The notes below the pieces were generated by a model, which was not told the origin of the DNA, searched no databases, and saw only the letters and a list, made by a program, of their open reading frames with translations. Below, one piece after another: positions 45,501 through 59,551 of a stretch of 64,000 nt of DNA (position 1 is its first letter; each line of letters starts with the position of its first letter). The DNA is taken from the NCBI GenBank assembly GCA_013368315.1, contig JAACJM010000004.1:186001-250000 (forward strand), in the 5' to 3' direction. Both the position numbers and the translations under genes were made by a program. This DNA is from Tetrapyrgos nigripes (lineage: Eukaryota; Basidiomycota; Agaricomycetes; Agaricales; Campanellaceae).

Positions 45501-47209
45501 ATGACGTTATCAAAGGAAGGCTTACAGAACCAAGAGTTTCGACTCCCTGCAGGTCCTTTACAAGGACGTTTTGGCTAGCCATTCTTTTTGCCGCAATCGA
45601 CAAAAGAAGAGTGACAACCGAAGGAAGACCCTCGGGCACGAAAGCCACCAGGATAGAGACAGCAAATGTGACTGTCTGAGCAGCTTTGCCCTTATAGACA
45701 GTAGTGATACCGACGGCGAAGAAGACAACGGCGAAGATAATGGCAATGCAAGAGACTTGGATAACAAAGCGACCACTGTCAACAGATCAGCAGCAGTAAG
45801 TCGCAACCTGAGAAAGTCACGCACATTTCAGTAGCGAGCGGCGCTTCATTTCCTGCTTCTCCGGAAGTCAAACAAGCGACCTGACCTTGGACAAAATGAG
45901 TTGACGAGGTGGACGACACAGGAAGGGTACACATACCGATGAAAGTGTGATCTCCAGTCCGAACCACAACTAAGGAAGTGCGTCAGCGACTGCAGTCTGT
46001 ACAACTCGGGAGCTCAAACACTCACTTCCCCATCCTTCACCATTCGCGACAAGAGTAGAATTGAAGATCTGAAATGAGCGTCAGGATCTGATGGTACTGA
46101 ACGAAGGACATGTCCTACCAAGTTCTCTGCTTCAACGGCCCTAGAGGGTGAACCCTCCTTCAGGCCTCTACGCTCTTGAGGTTCTGATTCTCCAGTGAGA
46201 CTACTGTTATCAACCTTGAGGTCTGTTGCAGAAAAGATGACCATGTCTGCCGGTGTCTTGTCCCCAACGCGCTGAAGAGAAAAAAATAATGAGAAATATA
46301 ATAACGACAAGCACCGGAAACATACCACCAATACAACATCCCCAACAACTAGTTCTGCAGCCGGAATCGTCTGAAGGGTACCATCACGAACCACTCTACA
46401 CGAAGGAGGAATCATGGCCAAGAACGAGGCCAGAATTTTCTCCGACTTTTGCGTTTGGAACCAGTCGATGAAGGCATTGAGGAAAGCCACAGCGATCAAT
46501 ATACCACCGAGATAGGTATTCTGAAAGTTGTCCTGTTGAGTAATGAAGGTTGAATGCATATTCCAGATTGACGAAAACGGAAAAGGACCTTGAAGTCAAT
46601 TCCCAAGAGGATGTATTCCAATATACCAGCGATAATTAGCAGGATATTGAACATGGTCAAAAGGCGGTCGATGTACTGAAAGACCAGCGGTCAGTTGGAC
46701 AGGTCGGTACAATTCACATCTTTGAACGCATACCTTCATTAATGCGGACCTGCGTTTGGGCGGAGTCAAAATATTCAAGCCTAAGGCAAGTTGGTCAGAT
46801 TTCAATTACTTTAGAGTGGTGCGAGAGCACACATACCGTTCTTTGCGAGTCGGTCCTTGGCTTCGTCCCTGGTCAGTCCAACGGAGCTTGCAGGATCATT
46901 GATATTAATGGATGTCTTGAGAGTCTCTTCGAGCTTGTCAAAGGGCAACTGGTGTTCCGAGACATCAGTATTGTCCAAGCTGCCGTCTTTAGCCTCCTGC
47001 GCCTTCTTTTCCTCGAGATGCCCATAAGCAGCTGCAGCAAGTTCCCTCTCTTCTTGGGTCATCGTCCTCTTCATTTCGACGCCTTTGGGGCGCAGTCCAC
47101 CGGTAGCCTTTTCGTCCTGAACATCGGCGTCGGGGAAAGCCACGCGAGGATGTGCACTCTCTTCCATTTGCTGAGGTAGCGGCGACAGTGGTTCGGCTTC
47201 ACTGGCCAT
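42546..47209 (-). CDS. P-type (IIC) Na+/K+-ATPase-like cation pump, 22 exons
   Basis: Exons (minus): 47209-46837, 46780-46734, 46675-46589, 46532-46326, 46271-46119, 46068-46026, 45969-45937, 45885-45825, 45775-45526, 45475-45422, 45369-45090, 45037-45000, 44943-44794, 44743-44521, 44466-44284, 44226-43993, 43937-43886, 43831-43785, 43733-43654, 43592-43199, 43144-43005, 42944-42546. Landmarks: N-terminal cytosolic tail; [10 protein letters not shown] (actuator); [14 protein letters not shown] (M4); [15 protein letters not shown] (phosphorylated Asp); [51 protein letters not shown]; then the C-terminal membrane helices including [16 protein letters not shown]. The overall pattern is that of fungal IIC pumps related to animal Na,K-ATPase, which use ATP to move alkali cations across the membrane. 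Ion preference cannot be read here. After [10 protein letters not shown] the frame continues 33 codons to a stop at 42546; a short terminal intron is possible, so the C-terminus is uncertain. Confidence 0.9.
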
Positions 47210-50153
47210 TGTGAAAAGAAGTGGGCTGTCGAAGCTAGCGGGAAAGGGAAGGTGGAAAGGAAAGGAAGCTTTTGGATGAGAATATCATGGTTTTAGGAGA
47301 TCTCCGATTGACTCTCTCCTGGACAGTGCAGGAACTCTTGCGGGATCAGGTTACGAGACTTGCGTGACTGCATTTAATGACTGAAAAGTTATCGACAAAT
47401 GGCCAAAACCCCTCAACGCTGGTGGGTATCGACAGGTCACGTGATGATTTGGTGCGCCTGGAGAGAAATTCTGACGGCAACTGATTGTTACTGAATAGCT
47501 TGTGCTATGCAGAAGGAGAAAGAACCACGACACAGGTCAGCGACGCCCACTCACAAAGGAAGCAAGCTCCATACCTGGCTGACACGGGGGCATTTGTTAT
47601 CGTAGGCTACTTTCACCATTGAGATCAGGAGGAATCCATCTAATTCAAGGTTTGTGGCGGAGTCTAGGCTGGAGTTCGAGACACACTGCGACAGTAAACT
47701 TGCAGCACCATAATTAGAACTGTCTCCGCTAATCGAAAGGTCTACATTTGGTGGAAGAAAAGGCGTCGACGTCGATCTGAAGCTAGAGTAAAGGAGGGAG
47801 GAACAAGATCTGTAACACAGACACATGGATATCGGACCGGTCGAACGTTCATCCGGACATTAGGGTCGCCAACAAGTGCCACAGCTGAATATTGCCAGCA
47901 CTTCAAATTGAGTGCACGGCGGACGCACATGCATGAGCCAAATTTATCTCGGTAAAGTTGAAGGCCAGGGCAGAGAGACAAGCTGACGAGATTTGGCCAG
48001 CACCAGAATGTGCAGAGGTGCAGAATAGAACATAAAAAAGTTCTGTGGGGGATACTGATAGACAAAATAGATCTCGACAGCCCAGCGCTGTAGTGTTGGT
48101 CAGGTCAAAAGCAAGGTCGGAACTTGCCGAGCATTGCAAACGCTGCTCAACGTCGCGTCAATCAGTTCCACACGCTTCACCATCCTCTGACTAGTACTGG
48201 GCTTGATCGAATCCTCGAGAAATTTATTTCTGTCAATGTCATAAAATCCGCATTTATTCCGAGCACAAGGGAACTACTTTCCCAATCCAACCTTCAACTA
48301 GGCAAAAAATAGAGGACTTCTCTCCTCCACTGGCAAGATTGTCTGTTCAAAGAATGCTGTCGGTAATTGTAAGTTGCCTCCATAGAACGCCCGGACCTTG
48401 CAGGCACAACGAACCCCATAAATAGATACAGGAACTGCGAGGAGACCGTAGCGCCTAGCATTCGACGCAGCCTAGGTCAATCTTTACTGGAGCGCCACAT
48501 ATCCAGGAAGGTTGTCAGTCGATGCTTGAACGGTCCCGACATAGTTAGGCCAACATTTTGTAATCACTCAAAAGAAGCAGAGTGAGCAGTGACTTTGAGG
48601 GGATGCTCTTGATGGACTGTTGCCTATTCTTGCGTGAGGGAGCCAATCATCGTCCAACTTTGATCCAACTTCCTCAGTATGCCATCTGAGGTGAGTAGTT
48701 GTGAGATCTTCCAAACTCAGTTCGTACTCATCCTTCAGTCAGTCATTCTCTGTAGCACTTTTCACTTTTCGCTAGCATCTATCACCCAAATCTCATCGAG
48801 TGACGCAACTGGTCTCAATACTGTCTGCCTCAACAGTTATACATGTACATCTAATATCTTGGTCCGTTGCTCCCAGCATCTCTCATCTACAACTGGTAGT
48901 AATGCATCTGAAGGCTGGTATGCTTCTACTTCAAGTTGAAACGGCCTACACTACTATCACTACACAATGGGTCCTCACGAGCTGCCGTGGGCAGGCCACT
49001 GCGGGTCCACGGGTCCACGGATAGTCCCTGAAATATCAAGGGCAAATCAAGGGTGGCCAACTGCGAACTGTTAACGAACTCCGACCAAGATCAGCCGGCA
49101 TCGAAGATAATGATCTGCCTACACGCTCGCACCTATAGACTATGTATCTACAGCTTTGAAATTTGAAAACTGAACAGAAGGTATAGATTTACAGAACCGG
49201 GGAACGATTTCCCGGTCGATGATCAAGACGTCGCAAATCCGAAATCGAATCGGATGTACCATATTTTTGACAATCTTGTGTTTGATGGATGATCGCCTTC
49301 TGCTTGTGAGAACGACACCGCGATTAAGGACATGAAGACATCATGATTTAGATTGGAAAAGCAAGAAACCTGTTCGGATGGATCCGAAAACCCTCCCTCT
49401 GCCCCGCAGCCCCGCTCAGATGCATCAGAAGAAAGACAGCTGAATCATCCTGCTCCGATCCACCGAAGCACCGTTAACTTTTCTGACCCCGAAGATCCAG
49501 CTGCGCATGAAATTTACATTCAGTACAAAGTAAACTGCGATGATTCTATTTTGTTGTCAAGTTGTGGACCGTCCTCAGGATGGTGGACCTAGATGATAAC
49601 GCTAACGCTTCAGCGGTGCTTGTTCCATCCATGTATGATGGATTCGAGCTATAGTAAGTCACTCTGGCTCCAAGCCTTCAAGCTGGTCACCGGAGTCATA
49701 CTATCCTGCAGCGAGCAAAGGAAAGTAGAAACGCTTCTCGGCGGCAAAAGCATTCAAGGACAGGGATCACTCTGACTTGAAGGACACCGCCGTTTATCCT
49801 AATGCCGCCCATGATTGGGCACGTCAGGGTCTATTTCGCCAGATTTTGCTGCTGTTGTACCCTTGTGAGGCTGAGATTGCAGCAATGGAGAAAAGAAGCA
49901 TAGTGAACATGGAAGCTTAAATAATTAGCGTTGGATCTCGGACGAGAACTCGAAAAGTACTTTCGGGAAATGGTCGGCTAAAAATTCCACGGCGACCGCT
50001 TAAACGGTAAACCAGCTCAAACCAGCTCAAACCTCGCTGTTTGATTCCGACTGGATACTACAGATGAGTACCAAAAAGCAACTGTCCTCACTCCTCAAAA
50101 TAAGTAAGAATTAAGTCATGTATGGTACAGAATCACGTCACATCACAACTCGT
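47210..50153. other. Intergenic, gene-poor; possible gene remnant at its right end
   Basis: No gene is recognised between the ATPase start and WBP1. On the plus strand 49353-49592 is open and reads like disordered coding sequence (TVNFSDPEDPAAHEIYIQYK). 49744-49919 in another frame reads AKAFKDRDHSDLKD...AAHDWARQGLFRQILLLLYP and a stop. I could not find a consistent start or splice joins. On the minus strand 47826-47551 is open but unrecognised. These may be parts of a decayed or unrecognised multi-exon gene. Confidence 0.35.
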
Positions 50154-51811
50154 CTACTGAGCCTTGGCACCTTTTGCCTTCCTCAGATTTGTCTCTCTAG
50201 CATCACCAGCGAGATACAGAGCAGAGAACACGAAGAATCCCAAACTGGTACTAATAGCACCAGCGTAGTATGGCCAGGCAGCACTGAGGAAACGAGGGTA
50301 CCCATCATGTCTAGGAGGGACGACGGGGACGGTGGTAGAGCTTTGGAGGTATGTCCAGCTAGAGAGAGAATAACCAAACGACATCGACGACAGCAGTGAG
50401 TAGAATAGAGAGGTTCTAATCAGTTCATGTCTACTATCGCTTAAACGGTAATGTACATACCCTTTTCGTTTGTGGTTGATGACAAACTTGAAAACACCGT
50501 GCCTATCTGGGACACGCAAGGTTACTGCGTATTTCCCTGGAGATCCAGGGACAGGAGGAAGGGCAGTGCGGATATGAGGATCCAGCATAGTGAATTCGAG
50601 TTGGAGATCATTGATTCCGGAATATGGTTCCCATTTGCCTTTGTTAGGGTTGAAGCGAGAAATTTGAGCAATATATTCCTGAAGGTGGTCTGATTAGTCG
50701 ACTCCTGGAATATACCAGACGAAAATACTTACAACAACGTCGTTGATGGTGTAATGCTCTTTAGGGACAGAAGTGTTGACAAGATGGTGCGTCGTGCTGT
50801 CAATACGCAAGACCAGGGACTCTTGGAAGGTCCACGCAGCAATATCAGCTGCAGCTTGCTGGTTACCGGACTTGACGCCTCTGGAGAAAGACGAGTTATA
50901 ATTAGCTACAATAGCGGTAATCATCGTCAGCACTCACTTGGAGATTTCCTTCTTTGCAAACTCGTTACTGAACAACTCGACACCTCCAAGCCATGCGACC
51001 CTAGCATTACCTAGCGTTTGGAATCCTGCAGCTACAGCAAGCTGACTGCCCGCCCAGAGACCTTCACCGCCTTTTTCAGCCGCGTCAGCTAATGCGTCCG
51101 GAGTGATACCCTCAGCGTCAGCAGCAAAGCTTTCTGCTGGCGCGTTCAAAATCGGGAATATCAAGGGGTTGTTACCCAAAACGAACGGTACGCCGGAAAA
51201 CCAGACTGGTGCAGTACCCGCCGAGATGATATTCGACGAGGATGGCACTTCAATGGGTACGACTGAGTTATTTTCTTTGCGCTCTGGGAAGTAGGACAAC
51301 AGAGATGAGCCGGGAGGAGGGAGTATGAGCGAGAATTCTGGCGCGAAGGAAGTAAGAAGGTTTTGTTTCTGAGAGAGAGCGATGAGAAGGTTGGTTTTGC
51401 CAGAAAGAAGTTCGACTAGAGTTTGCGGTGTGATATCCTTGGCAAAATCTGTCAGGTGTCTGTCAGAAAGTACCTGCAAGCAGACATGGATTAAGAGCAT
51501 ACGTTTTGTATCGGATTCGAAGAATACGACGTGTGCAAACGATGGTATGTCGTCTTGAATGAGTACGGGTGTCTCGTCCTTTGGTGCCCGGAAGGTCAGG
51601 TCATATCCTTTCTCTGTATTCAGGGTCAATGATGCGAAAATGAGCTACAGGACAATCTCCGTGCACCTTGTAAACCATCGAAGAATATTGAGTAGTCTGG
51701 CCGACGAGCAGGATCCAGAATGACCAGCACAGAGTTTCCAGAGCTCGACTTCGCATCCAGAACGACAGCCAGACCAAATATGAGGAGAATGAACGTGTAT
51801 AAGGACAACAT
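50154..51811 (-). CDS. WBP1: Oligosaccharyltransferase subunit WBP1/OST48, 6 exons
   Basis: A subunit of the ER oligosaccharyltransferase that transfers dolichol-linked glycans to Asn in nascent proteins. Exons (minus): 51811-51667, 51613-51503, 51448-50938, 50880-50733, 50678-50461, 50358-50154; 1338 bases, 445 residues, about the usual length. An N-terminal signal peptide (LYTFILLIFGLAVVLDA) precedes SSGNSVLVILD. The family segments are recognisable in order: GYDLTFRAPKDE, FAKDITPQTLVELLSGKTNL, NARVAWLGGVELFS, HYTINDVVVEYIAQIS, DLQLEFTMLDPHIR, YAVTLRVPDRHGVFKFVINHKRKGW. Near the C-terminus one transmembrane helix (YYAGAISTSLGFFVFSALYL) is followed by a short basic cytosolic tail (RETNLRKAKGAKAQ). 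It is divergent from adenylate kinase, with 342 bases between start codons. Confidence 0.92.
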
Positions 51812-52153
51812 TTTGGTCCTTGAGATGATAGACGTGTTGCGGACGCGCAGTGTTACACGTCACTATTTCCGAAGTTTTGTTTGACCGTATTATGCTATGG
51901 CTTCTACCCTTCCCATTGCAATGCGGAATCTCTGGGCTTGTAGAACTACTGACAGACGGCTTATTCTGAGAGCTCTAAGATACACCTGAGTACATGTCAT
52001 TCCGCAGATTTTTTGCGACCGAAAAGCAAGGCGAAGAAGAGGCAACCCTTACTTCGTCCGTTTAAACTCCGATCAATTAGGCGCTTTCCGTTACATTTTA
52101 TCCACTTACCGTCAAAACTCCTACCGACTTTCTCCTCTCTTCCTGCCTTGGCC
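51812..52153. promoter_or_regulatory. Shared divergent promoter region of WBP1 and adenylate kinase
   Basis: The 342 bases between the two start codons must carry both 5' untranslated regions and promoters. No consensus TATA box stands out. A pyrimidine-rich stretch with ctttctcctctcttcc lies just before the adenylate kinase ATG, which has the favourable context gccATGg. Confidence 0.5.
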
Positions 52154-53126
<973 letters not shown>

Positions 53127-53587
53127 GCACCCTGCTCTTGCCTGGTCACCTCAGGGTCTCCTTCAGCTGATATCTATTTACACTTATTCTTATACTTCTA
53201 GAGAATGATATAGCTGATCTATGTAATTGTTCTTATGTGCTAGACCCTGAATCACACAGCACTGCTGTGTTAAGTCTGGACTTCTAACCCACTTCACATG
53301 CATCTTGGGCAGCAAAGTGCATATGGTGTTTGGTCATTGAATAAAAAAGATGTTTCATTCATTATACGAAGCGTGAATCTCGATTCTGCGTGCATCACGA
53401 TCTTCGACCCTGGGTTCTGGATGTAGGAACTGGAGACAATGTTTGGTTTTCCCCATATGGGCGACCAGTCAGGGTGATACAGATCAATGCCGAATTGTTC
53501 CACTGTTCTATCAGTCGTACAAAAGGGATAGTACATAAGGTAGACTAGTTACCCCTTCCTTTTTGTACCCAAACCCACAATCTGATT
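53127..53587. other. Intergenic between adenylate kinase and the Zn2Cys6 gene; no gene seen
   Basis: This 461-base gap must hold the 3' UTR of adenylate kinase and the promoter of the next gene. A minus-strand open frame here shows no family features. Confidence 0.5.
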
Positions 53588-55747
53588 ATGCCCATACGTA
53601 AAACGGCACCTACCCCACTACAAAGAGGTCTTGCTTGCTTAAGTTGTCGGTATGTCCTTGACTTCCTGTCTGTTCTCGCTGACATGCTGAATGACCGCGC
53701 CCAAACAGCAAGCGCAAACTGGTACGTTGCTGGGCGCGTTCTCGATGTCCAAACTCTGACCAGATCTTTTGTTTTAGAAATGCGACGGAAAGAAGCCAGT
53801 ATGCACCTCTTGCATCAAGATGAAGCGCGCCGAGGAGTGTGAATACGAGGATAGGCGGCAGAAGAGTCGGACTCAGAAGTTGAAGGAAAAGCTCTCGAAG
53901 CTGGAGGAGCGGATCAAAGAACTGGAAGGACCCGCTGAAGGCCCGTCAAGTAGTGCAAGCTCAAGCTCTGGATCTGCGACCTCTCCACCACTTTTTCCTG
54001 GGTCTATGCTCGCTAACTTGGATACTGTTGACCTCTCTTCATTATCTGACTTTCCCGGCAGCAATGCAATTCCCTCTTGGGCCACCAACTCTGGTTCTCC
54101 ATCCTCTTCTGCAGGTTCACTGAGTGTCTCTGTCTCGAGATCCGTAACAAATAGTCCTTTCGTCCAAGGCCACTCGACGGAGAACTTTGACATGGGCTCA
54201 TCATCTCTCGACAGTTTGTTCGGTCTGCCGACTACATTTCCTGAACTTCCATCTACCCCCTGGGATCCATCTACCCCACTCCCCAATGAACAGAAACGTA
54301 TTCTGTACGTCTTTGATCTTCAGCGCTCCTTTGCACGCTAACCGACTCTATGTATAGTTTGGATATCTTCCTCGCTCACAAACATCAATGCTGGTTTGAT
54401 AGTGACGTCTCGCGATTCGATGACCATGCTGCCTCCTCCTCCCAACATCAACTACGCTCCGAACCCCATCCTGCCCTCATGAATGCCATATATCTCCTTG
54501 CGTGTCATTTTGCACGTAATCAGTACTACTCTGAAATGGAGCCCCACTTTCTCAGCAACGCACTTCACGAAATCACTGCTGCCTTGGACAGCTCTGACCG
54601 TCTCGTCGATGTCGTCCAAGCCTCATGTCTGCTTGCAATATATTTATACGCCAATTGCAGGACATTAGAAGCTTATTGTCACTCCTTCTCAGCAGCCAGA
54701 TTAGCCGTTGGGCTCGGCTTACACCAAATTCAGCCCAAGGAGTTGGGTCAGAAACAGTCGGGCCCCAGTACACCCATCGCAATTGAAAAACCGAAGAATT
54801 CGGCAGAGCTGCAAGATAGGATAGCTGCGTTTTGGCAAGTGTTCATGGTTGACAGATGCTGGTCTGTCGCGAATGGGCTACCGGTTGCCTTGCCTGATGG
54901 AGAGCACCATCAAGGTCGGATCAAGACACCTTGGCCTGAGGCATGTTTGTCGGTAAGTTTATCTTGTCCAGTACTTGTTTATTCTTGTCACTAAACCTAT
55001 TCCTGAGCAAGTCACCTGTTATTCCTGCCTTGTCAGGGCTCACAAATTTATCTGGTGAACCAGTTCATCTTCCTTCATTGAAAGCCAAGGCCGCGGCACT
55101 CTACGAGCGCACTTTCAGATTAGCATCTGGTGCGTATCAGGATTTCTGTCAATTGACAAGGACTCATTTACATGTTTCTTTGACGTTTCCAGCTGCACAA
55201 CAAGGCGATGCCTACTGGTCAGAGCACAATTCAACTTCTCTCGCTCTTCAACGTTTCAATGCATCACTCCCATTCTTTGTGGGATATGAAGCTTGGAGGA
55301 CACAGGCTCCATTCGTGGACGTTGAGCTGCTTGCTATACACACCCTCGCAAACGTGTGCGCCATCCATCTAAAGGGGAATTCCGTCGAGATGGAGACTAT
55401 CCAGGCGGCGAACTACATCATGTCTCTAGTACGACAATTGTCTCAAGCTGACTATGAATTCTTGGATCCATTGCTCAGTGTGCGTCTACACTACACAGCC
55501 TCCCTGACGTTCCTCTAATTTTTCCCTTATTCCGCAGGCTTGTTGGACTTGCGTAGCAAAATTGTACATTCAAATGGTGTCCAACTCTACCTTCAGTGAC
55601 ACAATACCTTCTTTCCCCGCGTACGTGGTGGATCAGGAGTTAGATGTTCTCGTAAACGCAATGAAGACCTTGGGGATGTTTTTTCCCTTGGCAAGCGAAC
55701 ATGCTAGGAGAATAGAGGAGGAGAGGACATTGCTTGGTTTCATGTAA
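53588..55747 (+). CDS. Zn2Cys6 fungal transcription factor, 7 exons with a 13-nt microexon
   Basis: Exons: 53588-53649, 53709-53721, 53778-54304, 54358-54952, 55012-55129, 55193-55479, 55538-55747; 1812 bases, 603 residues. The binuclear zinc cluster C-L-S-C-R-K-R-K-L-K-C-D-...-C-T-S-C-...-C near residues 17-50 is assembled across exons 1-3, with the second exon only 13 bases (CRKRKL junction). It is followed by a basic/heptad dimerisation helix (TQKLKEKLSKLEERIKELEG), a Ser-rich linker and the fungal-specific transcription factor domain (MNAIYLLACHFARNQ, SCLLAIYLYANCRTLEAYCHS, ARLAVGLGLHQ, FWQVFMVDRCWSVANGLPVALPD). Intron 5 (55130-55192) is a multiple of three, so retention would add 21 residues. 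DNA-binding regulator; targets unknown. Confidence 0.88.
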
Positions 55748-58700
55748 ATATTCTTCACTTTTCTGTGCATGAAGTTGAAGGCCACCGATTCCTTTATTAT
55801 TATACTTACAAAACGAACCTCTATGTAATAGCTATTAGGATACTGTACTGTACATAGTTATAGGGCAGTGCCCCACCGCGCAGAGCGGTGTGTATGCAAC
55901 CACATCAACGACCACCTGGCGACAGATATTTCCGACGTCCACGGTAATTAAGTACTGCTACTAGGTGCACCAGATAACCGACAATCCTTTCCTTACGGAT
56001 CTGCTACTGGCCTTCCGCGGCAAAACTGAAATCTTAAATACTGATAAGTTCAGAGAACTTCTCCATAGACCTACCTATGAGGTTTCCGCTACGCAGTCGG
56101 GTCCTGTCAACAAACTAATCCGGAAATTCCTTTCCGAGAAAAGCGATGAATTAACCGACTGCAGAACCACCTCCAAAAGGTGCAGATCATCAGCAACTAA
56201 GTCTCACCTATCAGTGTGATAATGACGGCGTGTCACGAATGTTGTTGAACGAAACGCCAGGTATAATTGAAGTACGCGTACTTGACCCCTACACTAGCGA
56301 TCACTATCCATTCCGGAGACATACCCCCCGACTCGTTAGCCATGTGTTTCGGTGTAGACCTCTGTAGAATCCGAATTTGTCCGACAACGCGCCTCGAAAG
56401 GATCTGGGAAATTTTGCGCTCCCCATGCAGGGGTAAATCTGTTCAACGGCGGAAACCAATCGTGATCTAGTCGGAGCTGTTTGACAACCGTGAATTTAAT
56501 GCAAGGTAATTTTGTCGTGCTTTTGGGCACTATTCAACGTTGCAACTTGCAACCTTGACTCCAGTCTCCAGGACTCTAGTGAGGACGTTGACGCTGGTCC
56601 GCAATGAGGAAAAAAGAATGCAAAGAGGTTACGTACGTACGTGCTCCATCCAGAGAAATTGGCCTGCAACAATGGACCTAAGTAAGATGAAAGGCAAGCT
56701 TCTCATTTAAGAAGTCATGCCTCGAGCCATCATCTACGTGAAAAAATTTGACGGCATCAGATCTTTCGAGCGACTCGTGAAAGTCTGATGGTCACGAAGC
56801 TACATGAGTCACCTCCATCCTTCTGAACAGGGCTAGGATCTGAGAACAATGGCAGCAAAATTCAATACCATTATTCTGCAAGTTGGGTTAGATCTACTTA
56901 CAGCTGCAGCCTGAAAAGTCTCTCAAATCCCGCTTTCCCTGATTTCCCTGGGGGATGTAGTTAAATGTGGCAAAATCCCGTAAGTGGTGGCGCAGTGCCA
57001 CTTCGTTCAAAAGGCATTCAGTACGGGCGGGAGTCGGAGAAATAGGCACATTAATGTTCAACGAAGCAGGTGGCAATTGCCTGCCAGCCAGACCAGACCT
57101 AAGTAAGGCTACGGAATCAAATTGCTACCGGGCATAAAGTCGTCTGAGGTGCATTTGAAGATGGCTTCGGGTAACGTGGGACGAGCGCACAGACAAATCG
57201 CCAGATTATGGACTGAAAGGAAACAATACTTCAACATGCCAGCCACAAAAAAGCAGAGGAAGCACTATATCTCCGGTCCAGAATGAGATATCAGTCTAAG
57301 TAGGAACAAATCAAACGAACCCTTACCTGGTCCTGACCAGTGACCAGTACCAGTTCAACTCCGAGTCAACGCCAATTTCAGAAATCCCACACACGGAGAT
57401 GACAATCTTTGTTTCAAGTACCGTTGATAACACAGAGCGTTCAAGGATTGCCCATCGCTTGCCAGACTTTCGCAGACTTCCGCTTCTCTTCAGACTCCAG
57501 AAGGTGGCCTACTGATGCATATTTTACGTTGGGACGGGACTACGAGTTGGGATTCAACGTAAACCCTTCTCGACGCTAGGATCTAGACGTAAAGAAAAAA
57601 ATAAGAAACATTCTCCGCTTCCCACTCACGGAGATATCTGATGCTCTGAATCGATGCTAGACAGAAAGCTTCGTAGTTTTCTTTGTGCTATTGAATACGC
57701 ATGCTGCCTATTCCCCACGGTTTTGTTGTCCTTGATGCGCAATGAATAAAAAAGAAACGTCTCCGTTGACTATGTTTGCCGGGGGCACAGGAAATAATCA
57801 AATTCCTACTAGATTAATGATCTCTGCGTTCAATCAAGTCACCGACTCCTCCAACGAGTCTGGGATGTCTTTGACGAGCGGATGTGCGGCCCTAAGGACC
57901 CCTAGAGTTGGTCCTTGGTTTTCTGCGATCCGTAAATTTCGCTCATCTTTGAACGTCAGATGATCAACAATCCAGAGCAATCATTGCATAGATAAAACCC
58001 CAGGAAGGGAAGGTATAACCCAGTGCACCTGAAAGACCAGCTCATTTCAACTCCACATTGTGTCACGACGCAGTAGTCCATATGTTTGTATCCCTTTGTG
58101 CGGTAGCTTCTTTTCACCTGAGGTCAAACTGGCGACAAATCGAAAATCGAGAATCATGCCTCGGCGAAAGAATAGTACCGGGGTTAAGACTGACTTGGAA
58201 GTAGTGGCCCGAACGAGGCTCGAGATGAAGATGCTTCCCTTGAATGACCAAGGACCAAGTTAGACAAGAATTAAGAGCAGTGGTAATTATCCGGCAACAT
58301 CAGAGAAGTATGTGATTCTCGATATCGCTAGACGCCATGTGAATCAAGTCTCCGAAAAGGACGAAAGGAAGAGACGGAAATATACGAGAATTTGAGTCAG
58401 GTGTAATTCCTGAAAAGAGGATAAGAGAACAATAGATCGTCACTGATTCCAGGAGGCTTATATACCTTGTAAGTGTATCGGGCACGTACGGGCATGTGGG
58501 GATGCCAGTAGTAAGCCTGAGTAACTCTAAAGTCAGCCATAGCCGTTCATCCGTCATGGATCATCTATAAGCAGTGGCTTCATGCTCAGTCAGTTCGTTG
58601 ATTACTAGTATGTGTTGTACTTGAACAGAAGACAGCCAGGGTCGGAACCAGGGCGAGCGCATCCGAAAGAAGGATCGGACTTCTTGATATGATACACCTT

Positions 58701-59551
58701 TATTTTTAAGAACAGTCAATTCGGACGAACTCGCCGAGGATGAGAGGATTGAAGTCGAGGAGATAAGGCGTTATAAACAGACTCGGCAATGAGGCCCATT
58801 GGCCCCGGTTGTACCACGCACGGTCTTGAGCTCAGAATGGGACAACAATTGGGAATGACGCCGTGACTATGAGTAACTTTTTGCAAGAGTAGAGTAATCC
58901 AGGATTGGGAGATAGCGACAGTTGCAGGAGATTACAGAGCTTGTTACTTGCTTGTTACAAAGCCAAGAAGGGAGCAGGCGCAGAAGACTAGCACCTGGCG
59001 GAGATTGAAATTGACTAATTGCCTTGCACAGCCACACGCTACATATCGTCCTAGTTTCTGACTGCTGAGCGCTGAGTGCTGAGTCATCTCAAGGCAATAC
59101 GCTCAAATGCCATGATACCTATAGCTACATCACTGCCCAGGTAAATGCGTGAAGCTAATTCCTGTATGAATATCCACCAAAATTTGAAGCGCCAAGTTCA
59201 AGCCAAGTTGTTGAGTAACTAAGTAATTAACATTTCTTGTAGTACTTACCCTCAGATTGCCTCAGTTGGTGGCGCACACACCGTAGTAGTGCGTATTTAC
59301 ACTGCTATCTGGGCTAGCCTGGCGGCTTGCCCTGGCAACGAATTGAAGTTATTGTACTTTCCTTGTACGTTGTAAATTCGGATTATCTGGATCAATCTTA
59401 TTCAAAGCTAGTGCTCTAACGACGACTTTGCTTGAGCTGGGTACCAGTCGTCCCTTTGGATCACAAGTACGACTAGTATGTAGGCTATAAAAGTCTCCGA
59501 GCCCACAAGTCAAAAAATAGAGCATTTAATGCACCGACCAGGGCTAACGCC
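55748..59551. other. Gene-poor stretch with unidentified open fragments
   Basis: No gene is recognised. Coding-like pieces without family match: 55965-56219 (+; NPFLTDLLLAFRGKTEILN), 57961-57830 (-; NLRIAENQGPTLGVLRAAHP, then LVKDIPDSLEE) and 58557-58300 (-; starts ATG, MTDERLWLTLELLRLTTGIP). The two minus-strand pieces could belong to one decayed or multi-exon gene. No consistent splicing was found. Confidence 0.35.
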
